Source: Nannocystis sp.
GTDB lineage: Bacteria; Myxococcota_A; Polyangia; Nannocystales; Nannocystaceae
Reading direction: 5' to 3'
DNA: 64,000 bases
Assembly: GCA_016712315.1 (NCBI GenBank)
Contig: JADJRG010000013.1
Span: 248,001-312,000 of the forward strand
The position numbers and the translations under genes were made by a program. This document shows, piece by piece, positions 39,237 through 49,693 of the stretch. The notes under the pieces were generated by a model. It had not been told where the DNA came from. It saw only the letters and a program-made list of their open reading frames with translations, and ran no database searches. The first letter of the stretch is position 1; the number at the start of each line of letters is the position of its first letter.

Positions 39237-42085
39237 ATGCAGCAGCGAACGACGTGGCTGCGGGCGCTGGCCAAGCCGAGCGCCCCAGCGGGAGGCGGGA
39301 GCCTGGTCCCGGGGCTGATCGCGGCCGTCGGCGCTGACAGGAGCGATCTCGCCCCCGAGCAGATCGCCGTCCTCGAGCGCGCCGCCGCCTACGGCGCCGA
39401 CTACGTCTTCTTCCGCGCCGCCACGGAGGCCCAGCCCGCCGCCGCCGAGGCGCTGATCTTCATCGACGATCCGCTCGGCGACGACGCCTTCGCCGAGCTC
39501 CACCGCCGCCTCTGGAGCTGGGGCGGCGTGCCGCTCATCCTCCGCAAGCGGCGCGCCCGCGTCGACCTCCTCCGCTGCGCCCACCGCCCCGACTTCATCG
39601 GCGAGGACGGCCGCCCCCGCTACCACGCCTTCGACACCCTCGACCTGCTGACCACCCTCGACCTCGCCACCGCCGCCCCCTGGTGGGACCCGGAGCAGCT
39701 CTACAGCGGCGCCCTCTGGGACGACCCTGAGCGCTGCGCCGCCCTGCTCTCCGCCGACCGAGGCGCCGCCCGCCAATTGGTCCAAGCGATCGCCGAGCTC
39801 GACGCCGCCCTCGACCAGTCGCGCCTCCTGCCGGAGCGCCTACGCCGCCGCCTGCTCGTCCTCTCCCTGCTCATCGCCTACCTCGAAGATCGCGGCGTGC
39901 TCGACCCCCAGCTCTTCGGCCAGTGCACCCCCGGCGCCGCCCGCTTCTTCGAGGTCCTCGCCGACGGCCCCGGCCTCGTCCGCCTGCTCACCGACCTCGA
40001 GCGCCGCTTCAACGGCGACGTCTTTTCCATGAGCGAAGACGAGCAGGCCAAGCTGATCGCCAGCCGGCAGCTCGCCCGCTTCGCCGAGCTCGTCGAGGGC
40101 CGCACCAGCGCCGGCGGCCAGCTCTCGCTCTGGCGCCTCTACTCCTTCCGCGACCTCCCCGTCGAGCTGATCAGCCACGTCTACCAGCACTTCGTCCGCG
40201 CCGATCGCAGCGCCGTCTACACCCCCCCGTTCCTGGTCCGCCTCATGCTCGACGAGGCCCTCGGCGCCGCCCGCCTCGACCGCCTCGAAGCCGCCGGCGA
40301 GGCCATCCTCGACCCCTCCTGCGGCTCCGGCGTCTTCCTCGCCCTCGCCTACAAGCGCCTGATCCTGCACTGGCGCGCCCGCAACGCCTGGGCCCACCCC
40401 AGCGCCGAGACCCTCCGCGCCCTGCTCCGCCGGATCCGCGGCGTCGACCTCAACCCTGACGCCGTCGAATTGACCGCCTTCAGCCTCTGCCTCGCCCTCT
40501 GCGAGGCCCTCGACGCCCCCACCCTGCGCGCCGCCACCAAGCTCTTCCCCAAGCTCGGCGGGCGCACCCTCCACACCTCCTGCTTCTTCGACGCCAAGCG
40601 GTCCGGCGCCCTCGGCGACGACATCGGCGTCATCATCGGCAACCCCCCCTTCGAGTCCAAACTCGCCACCCCGGGCGCCCTCGCCAGCTACGAGCGCTAC
40701 CAGCAGCTCGCCGGCAAGCTCCCCGACAAGCAGGTCGCTTACCTCTTCCTCCACGAGAGCTTGGAGCTGCTGCGCCCCGGCGGCCTGCTCTGCATGCTCC
40801 AGCAGTACAACATTTTGTACAACCTCGGCGCCGCGCCCTTCCGCCGCCGCCTCTTCGACTCCTGGGACGTCCGCGAGGTGCTCGACCTCACCTCGATCCG
40901 CGGCCTCTTCGGCGCCGCCGACACCAAGGTCCTCGCCCTGGTGATCGAGGCCCAGCCCCCCGCACCCGACCGCCCCGTCCTGCACGCCACCTTCCGCCGC
41001 AGCGGCCGCGTCGTCGCCGAGCAGGGCTTCGATCTCGACTATTACGACCTCCACTGGCTGCCCCGCGCCCAGATCCGCGAGGACGACTCGGTCTGGCGCG
41101 GCGACCTGCTCGGCGGCGGCCGCGTCGTCGATCTCGTCGCCCGCCTCCGCGCGCTGCGCACGCTGTCCCAGTATGCACATAGCCGCGAATGGCAGCTCGG
41201 CCAGGGCTTCATCCGCGGCGGCGCTTAAGCAAGAGCCTACCCGCCGAGCACCTTGTTGGCGCCCGCTACCTCCCCTCCACCGCCCTCACCCCCGCGGGCC
41301 TCGACGAGGCCCAGCTCAGCCTCGTCCCCGACGGCCCGATCGAGCGCCCACGCGCCCCAGCGCGCTTCACTCCGCCGATGCTGCTGGTCCGCCTCCACGC
41401 CGATCTCCCCCACCACCTCGAGACCGAGGCGTACCTCACCTACCCCGATCAAGTCGTCGGGATCGCCGCCCCACGCGCCGACCTGCCCGAGCTCCGCCGC
41501 CTCGATCGCTATTTCAAGCGCGAGTCGCGGGTGCTCCAGGCCTACGTCGCCGCCACCAGCCGCAAGATCCAAAAGGCCACCGCGATCATGCAGGCCGACA
41601 TCGAAGCGCTCCCCTATCCCCCCTCCGGCGCCCTCGATCTCAGCCCCAACGAGCGCCTCGTCGCCGACGACATCGTCGACACCTACCGCGACCTCATCCG
41701 CCTGGGCGAGAAGTCCCGCGCCTACGCCGTCTGCGACGATCCCACCCTAGGCGCCTTCAACGAGGCCTTCACTCGCCAAGTCGCCACCATCTACCCTGGC
41801 CTGCGCCCCCTCGCCCACCAGCGCTGGTCAGGCGCGATCTGCCAGCCCTTCCTCTTCGGCCCGGGCGAGGCCGAATGGGCGGACGCCGACCAGCTCCACC
41901 AGCGCGTGCTCCAGCTCCTCCAAGGTGACCCAGGCCCCGCCCTCCGCCTCCGCCGGATCGCCCGGATCTTCGACGGCCGCGCCATCCTGCTCCTCAAGCC
42001 CGATCGCCGCCGCTACTGGCTCCCCTCCATCGCCCTGCGCGACGCCGACGAGACCCTCGCCGAGCTGCACGCTCAAGGCCTCTAG
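39237..42085 (+). pseudogene. N6-adenine DNA methylase (type II/Eco57I-like), split by a frameshift near 41221
   Basis: Frame 1 (ATG 39237 to TAA 41226-41228) has a helical N-terminal region and the methylase domain: motif I DPSCGSGVFLAL (about residue 358), motif IV NPPF in IIGNPPFES (about 467), then DKQVAYLFLHESLELLRPGG. The C-terminal specificity part continues in the frame one base off, readable up to 42085: SKSLPAEHLVGARYLPS, YFKRESRVLQAYVAATSRKI, IYPGLRPLAHQRW. One extra base at GGCGCTTAAGC would fuse them into about 949 residues. If real, the first protein lacks its target-recognition part. Either it is broken, the assembly is wrong, or the two halves work as separate subunits. Predicted adenine methyltransferase of a restriction-modification system. 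Confidence 0.7.
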
Positions 42086-42094
42086 CTGACCCCG

Positions 42095-42799
42095 ATGCTC
42101 GCCGACACCCCCACGAGCACCCCTGGCGTCGGCGCGCTCCGCCCCGGAGTGCACCGACCGGGCGCGTTTCTGCGCGGGATCATCGACTTCATCGCCGCCC
42201 ACCTGCCGAGCTGGCGCGACGACCCCGAGCGCCCCGCCGCCGCCAGCGAGCGCGAGCTCACCGCCCAGCTCGCCGCCTCGTTAAACGCCGCGGCCCGCGC
42301 CCACCTCGACATCATTCATTTCCAGACCGAGCGCCCCGATCCAGCCCGCCCTAGCCGCACCATCGACCTCGCCGCCCAGCCCAGCGCCCAGCCCATCTAC
42401 GTCGCCGGCCGCCGCTTCACAAAATTCGACCTCCTGCTGCCTATCGAGTGCAAGCGACTGCCCACGCCCAGCGGCGGCCGCCGCGACCCCCGCGAATACG
42501 TCACCACTGGGGCCCGCCCCGGCGGCGGCATTCAACGCTTCAAGCTCGGCCTGCACGGCTCCGCCCACACCCACGCCATACTCATCGCCTACATTCAGAG
42601 CGACGATCCCGCCCGCTGGCTGCCGCAGATCAACGCCTGGATCGCCGAAGCCGCCGCCGCCGATCCCGCCTGGACCGGCGAAGAGCTGGCCCCTGAGCCC
42701 GCCGCCGCCCCTGTCTTTCGCGCCCGCTCCTCGCATTCCCGCCCCGCACCCGCCGCCGCGATCGAGATCAGCCACCTGTGGATCCGCCTCAAATCGTAG
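42095..42799 (+). CDS. PD-(D/E)XK-like nuclease, probable restriction partner
   Basis: 234 residues from ATG 42095, nine bases after the methylase stop. The motif FDLLLPIECKRLP places Asp112, Glu118 and Lys120 as a possible PD-(D/E)XK site, though the Asp-Glu spacing is short. The following text (REYVTTGARPGGGIQRFKLGLHGSAHTHAILIAYIQS) resembles hypothetical nucleases found beside DNA methylases. A helical N-terminal part (FIAAHLPSWRDDPERPAAASERELTAQLAASLN) and a Pro-rich tail complete it. Inferred role: cleavage of unmodified DNA, or a single-stranded nicking activity. No direct match to a characterised enzyme is recognised. Confidence 0.55.
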   Translation: MLADTPTSTPGVGALRPGVHRPGAFLRGIIDFIAAHLPSWRDDPERPAAASERELTAQLAASLNAAARAHLDIIHFQTERPDPARPSRTIDLAAQPSAQPIYVAGRRFTKFDLLLPIECKRLPTPSGGRRDPREYVTTGARPGGGIQRFKLGLHGSAHTHAILIAYIQSDDPARWLPQINAWIAEAAAADPAWTGEELAPEPAAAPVFRARSSHSRPAPAAAIEISHLWIRLKS

Positions 42800-42834
42800 C
42801 CGCGACTGCGCCTAGATTACAGGTCTCGCACAAA

Positions 42835-42861
42835 CAGTAATGTGATTCACGCAAATTACTG
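42835..42861 (+). promoter_or_regulatory. inverted repeat upstream of the VKOR operon
   Basis: Perfect seven-base dyad CAGTAAT (42835-42841) and ATTACTG (42855-42861) with a 13-base spacer that contains a second small dyad, GTGATTCAC. It sits in the only AT-rich stretch of the 42800-42929 gap, about 70 bases before the first gene of the long cluster, so it may be the operator or an RNA stem of its leader. Also in the gap, AGGTCTCGC (42821-42829) repeats the sequence seen before the methylase gene at 39194. Confidence 0.45.
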
Positions 42862-42929
42862 AGCGATCTTGATTGTAGCGAGCTTTACACACGCCCCCAT
42901 TCCGCGTCATACTCTCGCCCGCGGTCAGA

Positions 42930-44215
42930 ATGCAAGGTTTGCCGCCTCGTCGTCGCCATCCGCTCGCGCTCGGTGCATTCATCGTCAGCGCCGCAGCCGT
43001 CCCCGGCCTCCTGCTCTCGGTGTTTCTCACGCTGGTCCGGCTGGGCGCCGCGTCCAGGTGCGATTTCGCGCTGCTCGCCGCCTGTGACGGGGAGTGCTCC
43101 CGCGTGCTCACCAGCGGCCCAGCGACCCTCTTCGGCGCGCCGATCTCGATCTTCGCGACCGCCTATTTCGGCGTCGTGCTCTGCCTCGGCCTCAGCCTGC
43201 TCTGGCGCCCCGCCCGCACCACCGAGCTCGCCCGCCCCCTGCTCCTGCTCTTCGCGGGCGCTGGGCTGCTCGTGATCCTCGGCCTCGCCGCCTACGCCGT
43301 CGCCGTCCTCGGCAGCTTCTGTCGCTTTTGTTTCATCACCTACGGCCTCACCCTCCTGGTCGCGCTCGGCGCCTCGCTCCTCCACAGCGAGGGCTACCGC
43401 GCCAGCCTGCGCGCCCTGGTCAGCCGCCGCTTCCTCGGCAGCCCCGGCGTGCACATCGCCCTCACCGCGTGGATGGCCGCGGTCTCGCTGCAGATGCTCG
43501 GCTACCGGATGAACGAGGCCTTCACCCCCAGCCAACGCTGCCTGGTCCGCGGCGAGCTCCCCGAGACCCCGCTCCGCGACCTCAACGCCCAGCGCCCTCG
43601 CGTCGAGATCGCCCTCTTCCTCGACCTCGCCTGCCCCCACTGCCGCGACGAGCTCACGAGCTGGCGCAGCCAGATCGCCGGCCGCGCTGACCTCCAGCTC
43701 GCCTTCTATTTCTACACCCGCGCCGGCGACTGCGTGCCCGGAGCGGCCAAGAGCAACCTCGCCGCCGAGCGCAACGACTCCTGCCGCGCCGCCCAGGCGG
43801 TGCTCTGCGCCGACTCCCTCGTGCCCGGCGCCGGCGTCCGCCTGCTGGGCCCCCTCTTCGCCCTCCAGGACGGATCCAGCCCCTACTTCACCCTGCCTCG
43901 CCTCGCCGAGGCCGCCCGCGCCGCCGGCCTGCCGGGGCTGCCCACCGACATGAGTGACCCCAAGGCGCTCGCCCACCCCTTCTTCACCTGCATTGAGGGC
44001 GGCGAGCGCCTGCCGGCGATCCGCGAGCACGCCGAGTACGCCCTGCACAACGGCCTCACCACCCCCTCCGCCGTCTTCACCTTCTTCGACCGCTCCGGCG
44101 CCCCCGGCCCCGCAAATTCAAGATCATCGGCCGCCGACAGCTGGGGGATCTCGACGTTCACCTGCGCGAGGCCGAGGCCTTCGCCCGCTCCGAGCCCCTC
44201 ACCCCTGCGATCTGA
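42930..44215 (+). pseudogene. VKOR-DsbA-type disulfide-forming membrane protein with a one-base frameshift near its end
   Basis: About 428 residues if repaired. Residues 10-175 are the vitamin K epoxide reductase domain: loop cysteines in RCDFALLAACDGECSRVL, the active CXXC in SFCRFCFITY, and at least four TM helices. A fifth helix follows, then a periplasmic thioredoxin-like (DsbA type) domain with CPHC in VEIALFLDLACPHCRDEL. Quinone-linked oxidation of the Trx partner, which oxidises secreted proteins, is the known role of such fusions. In a run of five C (44101-44105) the frame changes: the frame read from the start leaves the family, whereas frame +2 continues with KFKIIGRRQLGDLDVHL and stops at 44213-44215, two bases before the next ATG. 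Only the last 40 or so residues are affected. Confidence 0.8.
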
Positions 44216-44217
44216 CC

Positions 44218-45324
44218 ATGCAAGACCCCGCCCCTCACCTCTTGCCGGGGAGCAGCGAGAGCTGGGCCAAGCCCCTCGCCACCCGCCCGAGCGCCCCGGA
44301 CTCCCACCCCCTCACCGAGGATCTACGCGCGCTGCGCCACCTGCTCGCGATCACCATCATCGCCGGCCTCACCCTCGGCCTGGTCTTGTGGACCGCCGCC
44401 GAGCACTTCGGCGCCTGGCTCGACGCCCGCGTCGCCCCCACCCTGCCGCGGTGCAGCGACGAAGCCGACTGCGAAGGCGGTCGCCTCTGCCACGATGGTT
44501 ATTGCATCAACGCCCCCAGCGGCGGTCCCTTGCCGCAGTGCGGACCCGGTGACGCCTGCGAGCTCGCCGACGCCGAGTGCCAGTGCGCCGCGCCGATGCG
44601 CTGCACCGACCACGCCTGCGCGCCGCCGCCGCTCGCCGCCGCCGCCTGCGAGAAGCCCGAGATCCAGCGCCTGCTCGCCGGGCTCGCCGTGCAATGCGCC
44701 GGCGACTACTTCACCTGTCCTGAGAGCAAGATCGAGGACTACCTGCTCAGCTCGGAGGCCTTCGACCAGCTCCTCGCAGAATTCCCCGACACCGTCACGA
44801 TCCACTTCGAGAGCGGCAAACCACCGCGCGGCGCCGGCCGCGAGTGGCCGCCCAAGGAGGTCGAGGAGCACTACCTCAGCCGCCTAGGCGAGGCCGACAC
44901 CCGTAGGGCGCTCCAGCAGGCCAACCTCATCCTCTTGGTCGCCCGCGCCAGCGGCGGCGCCCGCAGCGCCAGTGAGATCGAGAGCAACTACCAATACGCG
45001 CGGCTGCGCGCCCACGAGGCCAAGCGCCTGATCGAGCGCCTCGGCGACGCCCCCGCCGCGATCTCCGCCCTCTCCGCCAAGATCAAGCCCGTCAACCTCG
45101 GCGCCTCGAGGGCCCTCGACCCCGAGATTTTCTATAAAAACTACCGCAACCGCCGGATCACCTGGAGTGAGCTCGCCGACAGCGCCTTCGCCCGCGCCCT
45201 CGACGCCTACAGCCAGCTCAGCAGCAAAGACCAACGAGCCTGGCGAGAGATCGTCAACCAAGTCGTCGTCATCGTCCCGATCACCTGCGCTCTCCCCAGC
45301 GGCGACAGCCCCAAAGCGCCATAG
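44218..45324 (+). CDS. membrane-anchored Cys-rich protein with a possible OmpA-like domain
   Basis: 368 residues from ATG 44218, two bases after the repaired VKOR-DsbA stop. One TM helix (about 40-62: LAITIIAGLTLGLVLW), then 13 or more cysteines in about 90 residues (CSDEADCEGGRLCHDGYC, CGPGDACELADAECQC, MRCTDHAC), typical of myxobacterial EGF-like repeats. The C-terminal part (VTIHFESGKPP, VEEHYLSRLGEADTRRALQQANLILLVARASGG, YQYARLRAHEAKRL) has the rhythm of an OmpA-like peptidoglycan-binding fold. Facing the periplasm, its cysteines are plausible substrates for the disulfide enzymes on either side. Followed by TlpA after 18 bases. Confidence 0.65.
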   Translation: MQDPAPHLLPGSSESWAKPLATRPSAPDSHPLTEDLRALRHLLAITIIAGLTLGLVLWTAAEHFGAWLDARVAPTLPRCSDEADCEGGRLCHDGYCINAPSGGPLPQCGPGDACELADAECQCAAPMRCTDHACAPPPLAAAACEKPEIQRLLAGLAVQCAGDYFTCPESKIEDYLLSSEAFDQLLAEFPDTVTIHFESGKPPRGAGREWPPKEVEEHYLSRLGEADTRRALQQANLILLVARASGGARSASEIESNYQYARLRAHEAKRLIERLGDAPAAISALSAKIKPVNLGASRALDPEIFYKNYRNRRITWSELADSAFARALDAYSQLSSKDQRAWREIVNQVVVIVPITCALPSGDSPKAP

Positions 45325-45342
45325 ACCCGCCCAGGAGGCCGC

Positions 45343-46523
45343 ATGCCCGACGCCACCCCGCCGCCCTCAGACAGCGCCCCCGACACCCCAGGCGCCAGCC
45401 GGACCAGCAACGCGACCTCCCTCGCCGTCGCGATCCACGAGGCCATCCGCCCCGGCGCCGCCCCGCCCGCCGCTCCTGCACCATCGTCAAGCGACCCGCC
45501 CGAGGAGGAGACCCTCGGCGAGGCCCGGGTCTTCCCCAAGTGGCTCACCCGCGGCGCCCCGACCCTGCTCCTGCTCGCGGTCAGCCTCGCTTCCCTCTTC
45601 AAGCTCTCGGACGTCGGGCGCGACCCGCCTCCCCCCGTTCACCCGCCGGACGCCGACGCCGACGCCGACCCGAGGGCCCCGCCCCACACCACGACCACCG
45701 GCGACGACCCCCCTGCCCCTGCCGCGATCCTGCCCAGCGAGCTCTCCCGCGGGATCAGCGTCCGCAACCTCCTCGATCTCGAGCTGGAACAAGTCCGCCC
45801 GCCCGCGCCACCGAGTTTCATAAAACTAGGCCGAGCCCTCGCCAGGAATACACCCCACGTGACCGTACTCAACGCCTGGGCGACCTGGTGTGAGCCCTGC
45901 AAGCGCGAGCTGCCCGGTCTGCGGGACATGTTTTTAAAAAATAGTGACACCTGGGATCAGCGCGTCCGCTTCGTCTCGGTGCTCAGCCAAGACACCATCG
46001 ACCCGATCGAAGCCCACCGCCGCTTCGCCGACGCGATGCCCGCCGCCGACGCCTTTTTGGCCGAAGTCCGCGCCAACGCCCTCGCCGAGGCCCTGCGCCG
46101 CGATCAGGCGATCACCGGCGAAGGCCTGCCGATCTGGGTGCTGCTCGACTGCCACCGCGAGCGCCGCTTCGCCCACGTCGGCGCCCTCCAACCCGGCGAC
46201 TTCGAGGCGCTCCAGCGCAAGATCGACCAGCTCGAGGCCGAGCTCGACACCCCTTTTGCGGCGACCGCCGCCCCCAGAGGCCCAAGAGCCCGCGCGCCAG
46301 CGCACCAACCCCGGCCGCAGAGAACGACACAGACCCGACCATCACCGCCCCCGAAACACCGCCGACCCCGCCCGCCAGCGGCCCCACCTGCGGCGACGGC
46401 GTCTGTCAGCGCTCTTCCTCAGCCGAGGACTGCCACCGCTGCCCAGAAGACTGCCCCTGCGCCGTCGGCACCTGCCAAGCCCGCGCTGATGGCACCTATC
46501 ACTGCCACCGCGGCCTGATGTAG
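45343..46523 (+). pseudogene. TlpA/thioredoxin-family membrane protein with a frameshift before a Cys-rich tail
   Basis: ATG 45343, preceded by CAGGAGG. One TM helix (LLLLAVSLASLFKL), a Pro/Asp linker, then a thioredoxin-fold domain with WCEPC in LNAWATWCEPCKRELPGLRDMF and a typical cis-Pro segment (LPIWVLLDC). After about residue 305 the frame degenerates into Pro/Ala/Thr. In the frame one base off there is a proper myxobacterial Cys motif: CGDGVCQ ... AEDCHRCPEDCPCAVGTCQA ... YHCHRGLM, ending at TAG 46521-46523, four bases before the kinase ATG. The shift maps to the C5 run at 46271-46275, as in the VKOR gene. The catalytic part is intact. Predicted to reduce, isomerise or shuffle disulfides. 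Confidence 0.7.
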
Positions 46524-46527
46524 CCCC

Positions 46528-48102
46528 ATGTCCAGCGACATCTCCGGCCAGACCCTGCTCGGTCGCTACGAGCTCCGCCACCAGATCGGCCGCGGGGGCT
46601 TCGCGACGGTCTACGAGGCGCTCGATCGCCGCCTCGACAAACAAGTCGCGATCAAGATCCTCAGCCCCCGCTACGCCGCCCGCGAGGAGTACCGCCTGCG
46701 CTTCATCCAGGAGGCGAGGGCGGCCGCCCGGCTGCGCCACCGCCTGCTGGTCGACGTCACCGACCACGGCCTCACCGCCGAAGGCGTCCTCTTCTTCGTC
46801 ATGGAGCACCTGCACGGCGCCTCCCTCGCCGAGCGCCTTCACCAGCACCCGGGCCCCGTGCCGTGGACGTGGGCGCTCCCCCTCACCCTCGAGGTCGTCA
46901 AAGCGCTCGAGGTCGCCCACCAGCACCAGATCGTTCACCGCGACGTCAAGCCCGGCAACGTCTTCCTCGTCGGCGGCCACATCAGCGGCCCCGAGCTGCA
47001 GGTCAAGCTGCTCGACCTCGGGATCGCCAAGATCCACTACCAAGTCCCGGACCAAGAGATGCCGCGCACCCGCGACTCTCAGGGCACCCCAGGCACCCCC
47101 GAGTACATGGCCCCCGAGCAGATCCAAGGCTCCGCCAAGGGCCCCAGCATCGACCTCTACGCCGTCGGCGTCCTCTTGTATCGGCTGGTCACCGGCACCA
47201 CCCCGTTCAGCGGCAAGGCGAGCTGGGAGGTCCTGCGCATGCACGTCGAGCAGCAGCCGATCCGCCCCAGCCTACGCGCCCCGACCGCCGCGATCCCCCC
47301 CGAGATCGACCACCTCATCCTCCGGCTGCTGGCCAAACACCCCGACGATCGCTACCGCAGCGCCACCGAGCTCCGCCACGCCCTCGAGGAGCTGATCCGT
47401 CGACGCTCCCTGCGCCCGCCGCCCACCATCACCACCGCTACCGCACCGCGCGGCCGGTCCACCGAGCACCTCCTCCGCCTCGCAGCCGCGTGTTTGGGCC
47501 TGAGCACCGCCGCCCTCACGTTCATGCTGCTTCAAGTCTTCAGCCACCCCGCCCTACGCGACGCCCCCGCGCGCGCCGGTGACGCGAGCGACCTGCTCGA
47601 GCTCCCCGCGCCGAGCGCGCCCCCGCTCCGCGCGCCCACTCCGGTCGCCACGAACACCCCCCCGCCAGCGCCTTCCGCACCGCCTTCCGCACCGCCCACC
47701 GAGATGCTCCTCCCGCGCGCCCCTGCTCCAGACCCCACGACCCTCGCGCCCCAACTCCCGGACCCCGCCCCTGCCCCCTCGGTGCCGGTGCCGCCCTCCG
47801 CCTCACCGGCCAAGCGCCCCGCGAGCCGCGCCGATCCGCGCCCCAAGCAGCCGCCAGAGGCGGCTGTACGCCAGCGCCTCAACAACAGCAAACCCAAGAT
47901 CGTCAGCGCCTGCAAGCGACAGATCCCGAGCCCCGTGCGCGTCCAGCTCACCATCGATCTCGACCACGGCGCCGCGACTGTCGATCTTTTGGGCGACCTC
48001 AGCCGCGGCGCCGCCTGCGTCAAGGCTCAAGTCGAGTCCCTACGCTTCCCCAAGGCCCCTGGCCACGAACCGCTCGTGCTGCGCGAGACCTTTGACCTTT
48101 GA
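46528..48102 (+). CDS. transmembrane Ser/Thr protein kinase with an AgmX-like extracytoplasmic domain
   Basis: 524 residues from ATG 46528. Cytoplasmic kinase: GRGGFATVY, AIKIL, HRDVKPGNV, DLG in place of DFG (LLDLGIAKI), and GTPEYMAPEQI. A TM helix lies near 312-335 (LLRLAAACLGLSTAALTFML), then a Pro-rich linker (to about 440) and a C-terminal domain of the two-cysteine AgmX type (LNNSKPKIVSACKRQ ... RGAACVKAQVESLRFPKAP), similar to that of the exported protein at 27920. It could sense periplasmic conditions and signal inward; this is inference from topology. The spacing of four bases to the TlpA gene makes co-expression very likely. Confidence 0.88.
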   Translation: MSSDISGQTLLGRYELRHQIGRGGFATVYEALDRRLDKQVAIKILSPRYAAREEYRLRFIQEARAAARLRHRLLVDVTDHGLTAEGVLFFVMEHLHGASLAERLHQHPGPVPWTWALPLTLEVVKALEVAHQHQIVHRDVKPGNVFLVGGHISGPELQVKLLDLGIAKIHYQVPDQEMPRTRDSQGTPGTPEYMAPEQIQGSAKGPSIDLYAVGVLLYRLVTGTTPFSGKASWEVLRMHVEQQPIRPSLRAPTAAIPPEIDHLILRLLAKHPDDRYRSATELRHALEELIRRRSLRPPPTITTATAPRGRSTEHLLRLAAACLGLSTAALTFMLLQVFSHPALRDAPARAGDASDLLELPAPSAPPLRAPTPVATNTPPPAPSAPPSAPPTEMLLPRAPAPDPTTLAPQLPDPAPAPSVPVPPSASPAKRPASRADPRPKQPPEAAVRQRLNNSKPKIVSACKRQIPSPVRVQLTIDLDHGAATVDLLGDLSRGAACVKAQVESLRFPKAPGHEPLVLRETFDL

Positions 48103-48256
48103 CCTACGATTTCTCACCCACTGCGCTGCACGCGCGCCCCCAATGAAGTGCGTCCTCGCACACTCCTTCATGCAACGGATCCTGATCGTGCGTCGACCCA
48201 CACCCATCCATCAAAACTATCCTTCCTCAGCGCAGACTTCCCCGCGCCCCACGCTC

Positions 48257-49693
48257 ATGCAACGCCTCATCCCAGCCCTCCTGGCGATCGCTCTCGCCGC
48301 CGCACCGATCCGCGAGGGCGCCGCCGCGCCGCCCATCTCTGCGATAGAACAGGCGAACGCCGCGGCCAAGGAGCACTACGAAGCCGGCCGCTATCTCGAA
48401 GCGGCCCGCGTCTTGGAGGCCCTCTGGCGCGAGACCGGCGATCTCCGCGCCCTGGTGAACGCCGGGATCGCGTTTGAAGCCGCCGGCGCGGGCCATGAGC
48501 CCTGGGCTCATTTATACCTCCAGCGCTACCTCGATCTCGCCACCTCGATCACCCCGACCGACCAGGGCGATCTCCTCCTCCGGCTCGACGCGGCCGCGCA
48601 GCGCACCCTACCCGTCGAGTTCCTGCTCGAGCCCGCGTCGGTCCCTACCCAAGCCGCACCCACCCACGTCGAAGTCCGTCGCGACGCCGCCACCACGCTC
48701 GACCCGCTCGTTCTCCCGTGGAGCAGCCAGGCTGGCACCGCGCCCCACCTGCGCCTCACGCCCGGCCCCTGGCACGCCCGTCTGCTCGGCCCCGACGGCC
48801 TCATCGCGGCCATCACCTTCACGATCGACCCGCTGCCAGCCGATCCCGCCCGCGCGACTCCGCGCCAGATCACCTTCCCTCAGCCCCCTCAATTCACCCA
48901 GCTCACCCTCTCGTTCGCGCCGCAGCGCGCCCTCGCCCGCGGCATCGATCTTCGTTGGACCGTCGGTCCAACCAGCCCACCGCCCGCCCTCACCATCAAG
49001 GACCCTCAGCACACCTGGAACCTCACCCCGGGCGCCTGGGAGCTCCACCTGCGCGCCCGCGGCTATCAACCCCACACCGCTCAGATCGCCCTCACGGCCG
49101 CGCCCACGCACCTCCACTTCACCCTGGTGCGCGATCCACAAGCGGAGGCCAAGCTGCCGCTCGCCGTCAGCACAGGCGCCACGGGCCTCATCCTGCTCGT
49201 CACCGGCCTCAGCCTCGGCCTGCCCGCCCACCGCGATCTACGCGACGGCCTGCCGAGGCTCGACGAGATCAGCGCGTCCGAGCGCCCCACCGAGGTCAAC
49301 GGCCTACTGCGCCACACCAAGCGCAGCGCCGTCGGTTTCGCCTTCGCCTCCAGCGGCCTCGGCGCCGGGATCGTCGCCACGACCATCGCCGCTGACGCCC
49401 GCGATCGCGCCCTGTGGGCCGAGTTCGGCCTCGGCGGCCTGCTCACGCTCGCCGGCCTCGGCGCCGACGCGACCCTCTACCAGCAGCTCTCTCCGGGCGT
49501 CAGCGGCGATCAGCTTCGCTTACGCCACAACCAGCGGATCGCAGCGGCCAGCCTCATCGGCGCCGGCGTGGGCATGGGAAGCGCTGCCCTCATCGCCCTC
49601 GCGACCCGAAAGATCCTCCAAAAACGGGCCCGCGCCCAACGCGGCCACCAACCCACACACACCACGCATCAGCCCTCCAGGAGAGTCCCATGA
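48257..49693 (+). CDS. exported TPR/PEGA-like membrane protein
   Basis: 478 residues from ATG 48257; a signal peptide ends after residue 24. Residues 28-100 form TPR-like helices (EHYEAGRYLEAARVLEALWRETG ... ALVNAGIAFEAAG). Then come PEGA-like beta domains with ratio-type text (LRLTPGPWHARLLGPDGL, WNLTPGAWELHLRARGYQPH), and a C-terminal part with three hydrophobic stretches (TGATGLILLVTGLSLGL, AVGFAFASSGLGAGIVATT, ASLIGAGVGMGSAALIALA). Such proteins are common downstream of myxobacterial kinases and are thought to sit in the envelope. The stop overlaps the first lipoprotein gene by four bases (ATGA). The gap to the kinase (48103-48256) holds no recognised signal. Confidence 0.7.
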   Translation: MQRLIPALLAIALAAAPIREGAAAPPISAIEQANAAAKEHYEAGRYLEAARVLEALWRETGDLRALVNAGIAFEAAGAGHEPWAHLYLQRYLDLATSITPTDQGDLLLRLDAAAQRTLPVEFLLEPASVPTQAAPTHVEVRRDAATTLDPLVLPWSSQAGTAPHLRLTPGPWHARLLGPDGLIAAITFTIDPLPADPARATPRQITFPQPPQFTQLTLSFAPQRALARGIDLRWTVGPTSPPPALTIKDPQHTWNLTPGAWELHLRARGYQPHTAQIALTAAPTHLHFTLVRDPQAEAKLPLAVSTGATGLILLVTGLSLGLPAHRDLRDGLPRLDEISASERPTEVNGLLRHTKRSAVGFAFASSGLGAGIVATTIAADARDRALWAEFGLGGLLTLAGLGADATLYQQLSPGVSGDQLRLRHNQRIAAASLIGAGVGMGSAALIALATRKILQKRARAQRGHQPTHTTHQPSRRVP

